From Methylocystaceae bacterium (lineage in GTDB: Bacteria; Pseudomonadota; Alphaproteobacteria; Rhizobiales; Beijerinckiaceae): a stretch of 6,591 bases of DNA. The notes beneath the pieces were generated by a model. It was not told where the DNA came from. It ran no database searches and was given only the letters and a program-made list of their open reading frames with translations. Of this stretch, positions 6,324 through 6,591 are shown one piece after another. A program made the position numbers and the translations under genes. The stretch lies in assembly GCA_003105285.1 (NCBI GenBank), contig PQAN01000401.1, positions 1 to 6,591 on the forward strand. Direction: 5' to 3'. The first letter of the stretch is position 1; each line of letters opens with the position of its first letter.

Positions 6324-6370
6324 AGCGACGCGAGGCGTCGCTGGATCGCTTCGCTTCGCTCGCAATGACG
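6324..6370. repeat. Palindromic interspersed repeat of the VIASEAK type
   Basis: The 153-bp spacer 6245-6397 holds this element and little else; a weak TTTCCA/TCTATA promoter-like pair at 6257-6285 is not convincing. The element has a perfect 8-bp stem AGCGACGC/GCGTCGCT (6324-6331 and 6335-6342) with a GAG loop, then GGA, three tandem TCGCT units (6346-6360) and CGCAATGACG. On the minus strand the last part would read VIASEAKRS, the well-known spurious peptide produced by an interspersed repeat found in many proteobacterial genomes. There is no T-run after the stem, so it is not a simple terminator, though it may form a stem in the panB leader. Confidence 0.7.
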
Positions 6371-6397
6371 GCGCAGGTCATCGGCAAGGGGGAGCGG

Positions 6398-6591
6398 ATG
6401 TCGAGAGCCGGACATTTTCTTGAGATGAAGAAACGCGGCGACAAGATCGTCGTGCTCACGGCCTATGACGCGCCGACCGCGCGGGCCGAAGCGGAATCCG
6501 GCGTCGACATCGTCATGGTCGGCGACAGCGTCGGCACCAATGTGCTCGGCTATTCGAGCGAGCGCGATGTGAAGCTCGCCGACATGGTCCA
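6398..6591 (+). CDS. panB: 3-methyl-2-oxobutanoate hydroxymethyltransferase (PanB), 3'-truncated
   Basis: The first 64 residues are visible; the gene runs off the window. PanB makes ketopantoate from 2-oxoisovalerate and 5,10-methylene-tetrahydrofolate in the cytoplasm, the first committed step towards pantothenate and CoA. LTAYDAPTAR (20-29) and VGDSVGTNVLGY (41-52) are the conserved first strands of its TIM barrel; Asp43 corresponds to the Mg-binding Asp of the GDS motif. The common GDSLGM form is replaced by GDSVGT, a variant I believe is seen in Rhizobiales PanB proteins. AAGGGGGAG shortly before the ATG supports the start at 6398. The repeat-bearing spacer separates it from the lipoprotein gene, so its promoter is probably there or upstream. 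The identification is firm despite truncation. Confidence 0.92.
   Translation, partial: MSRAGHFLEMKKRGDKIVVLTAYDAPTARAEAESGVDIVMVGDSVGTNVLGYSSERDVKLADMV

Overview
The window is GC-rich with dense, short-spaced genes. The protein families (AztABC zinc importer, small lipoproteins, an interspersed VIASEAK-type repeat) point to an alphaproteobacterium, most likely Hyphomicrobiales. A type II methanotroph such as Methylosinus or Methylocystis is a guess from general resemblance; no marker gene in the window proves it.

Layout. Positions 1-714 (+) hold the C-terminal part of an AAA+ ATPase cut by the window edge. It converges on a long minus-strand operon at 5311-774, read right to left: a 58-residue single-span membrane protein not previously named (5311-5135), aztA (ATPase, 5124-4363), aztB (permease, 4373-3504), aztC (zinc-binding protein, 3503-2607), a periplasmic DUF3617-type protein (2502-1948) and a COG0523 GTPase with a large His-rich metal-binding insert (1871-774). 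A perfect 13-bp palindrome, GTTATATTATAAC (5320-5332), lies just upstream. It matches the core of the known Zur operator and contains a TATAAT -10 element on the minus strand. The whole block reads as a zinc-starvation response: import through AztABC and intracellular allocation by the GTPase, with two accessory proteins of unknown function.

The plus strand right of the operator carries an L,D-transpeptidase (YkuD) gene (5461-6045), a 42-residue lipoprotein gene (6116-6244), a 153-bp spacer with a palindromic interspersed repeat, and the 5' end of panB (6398 to the window edge), the first committed enzyme of pantothenate synthesis. The transpeptidase and the zinc operon are divergent and share the intergenic region that holds the Zur-like site.

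The most interesting content is the extended azt operon: AztD, the usual periplasmic zinc chaperone partner, is not present in the window, while a tiny membrane protein and a DUF3617 protein are built into the operon. These two are candidates for undescribed parts of zinc import. The very long open frames antisense to the operon are GC-rich shadows.
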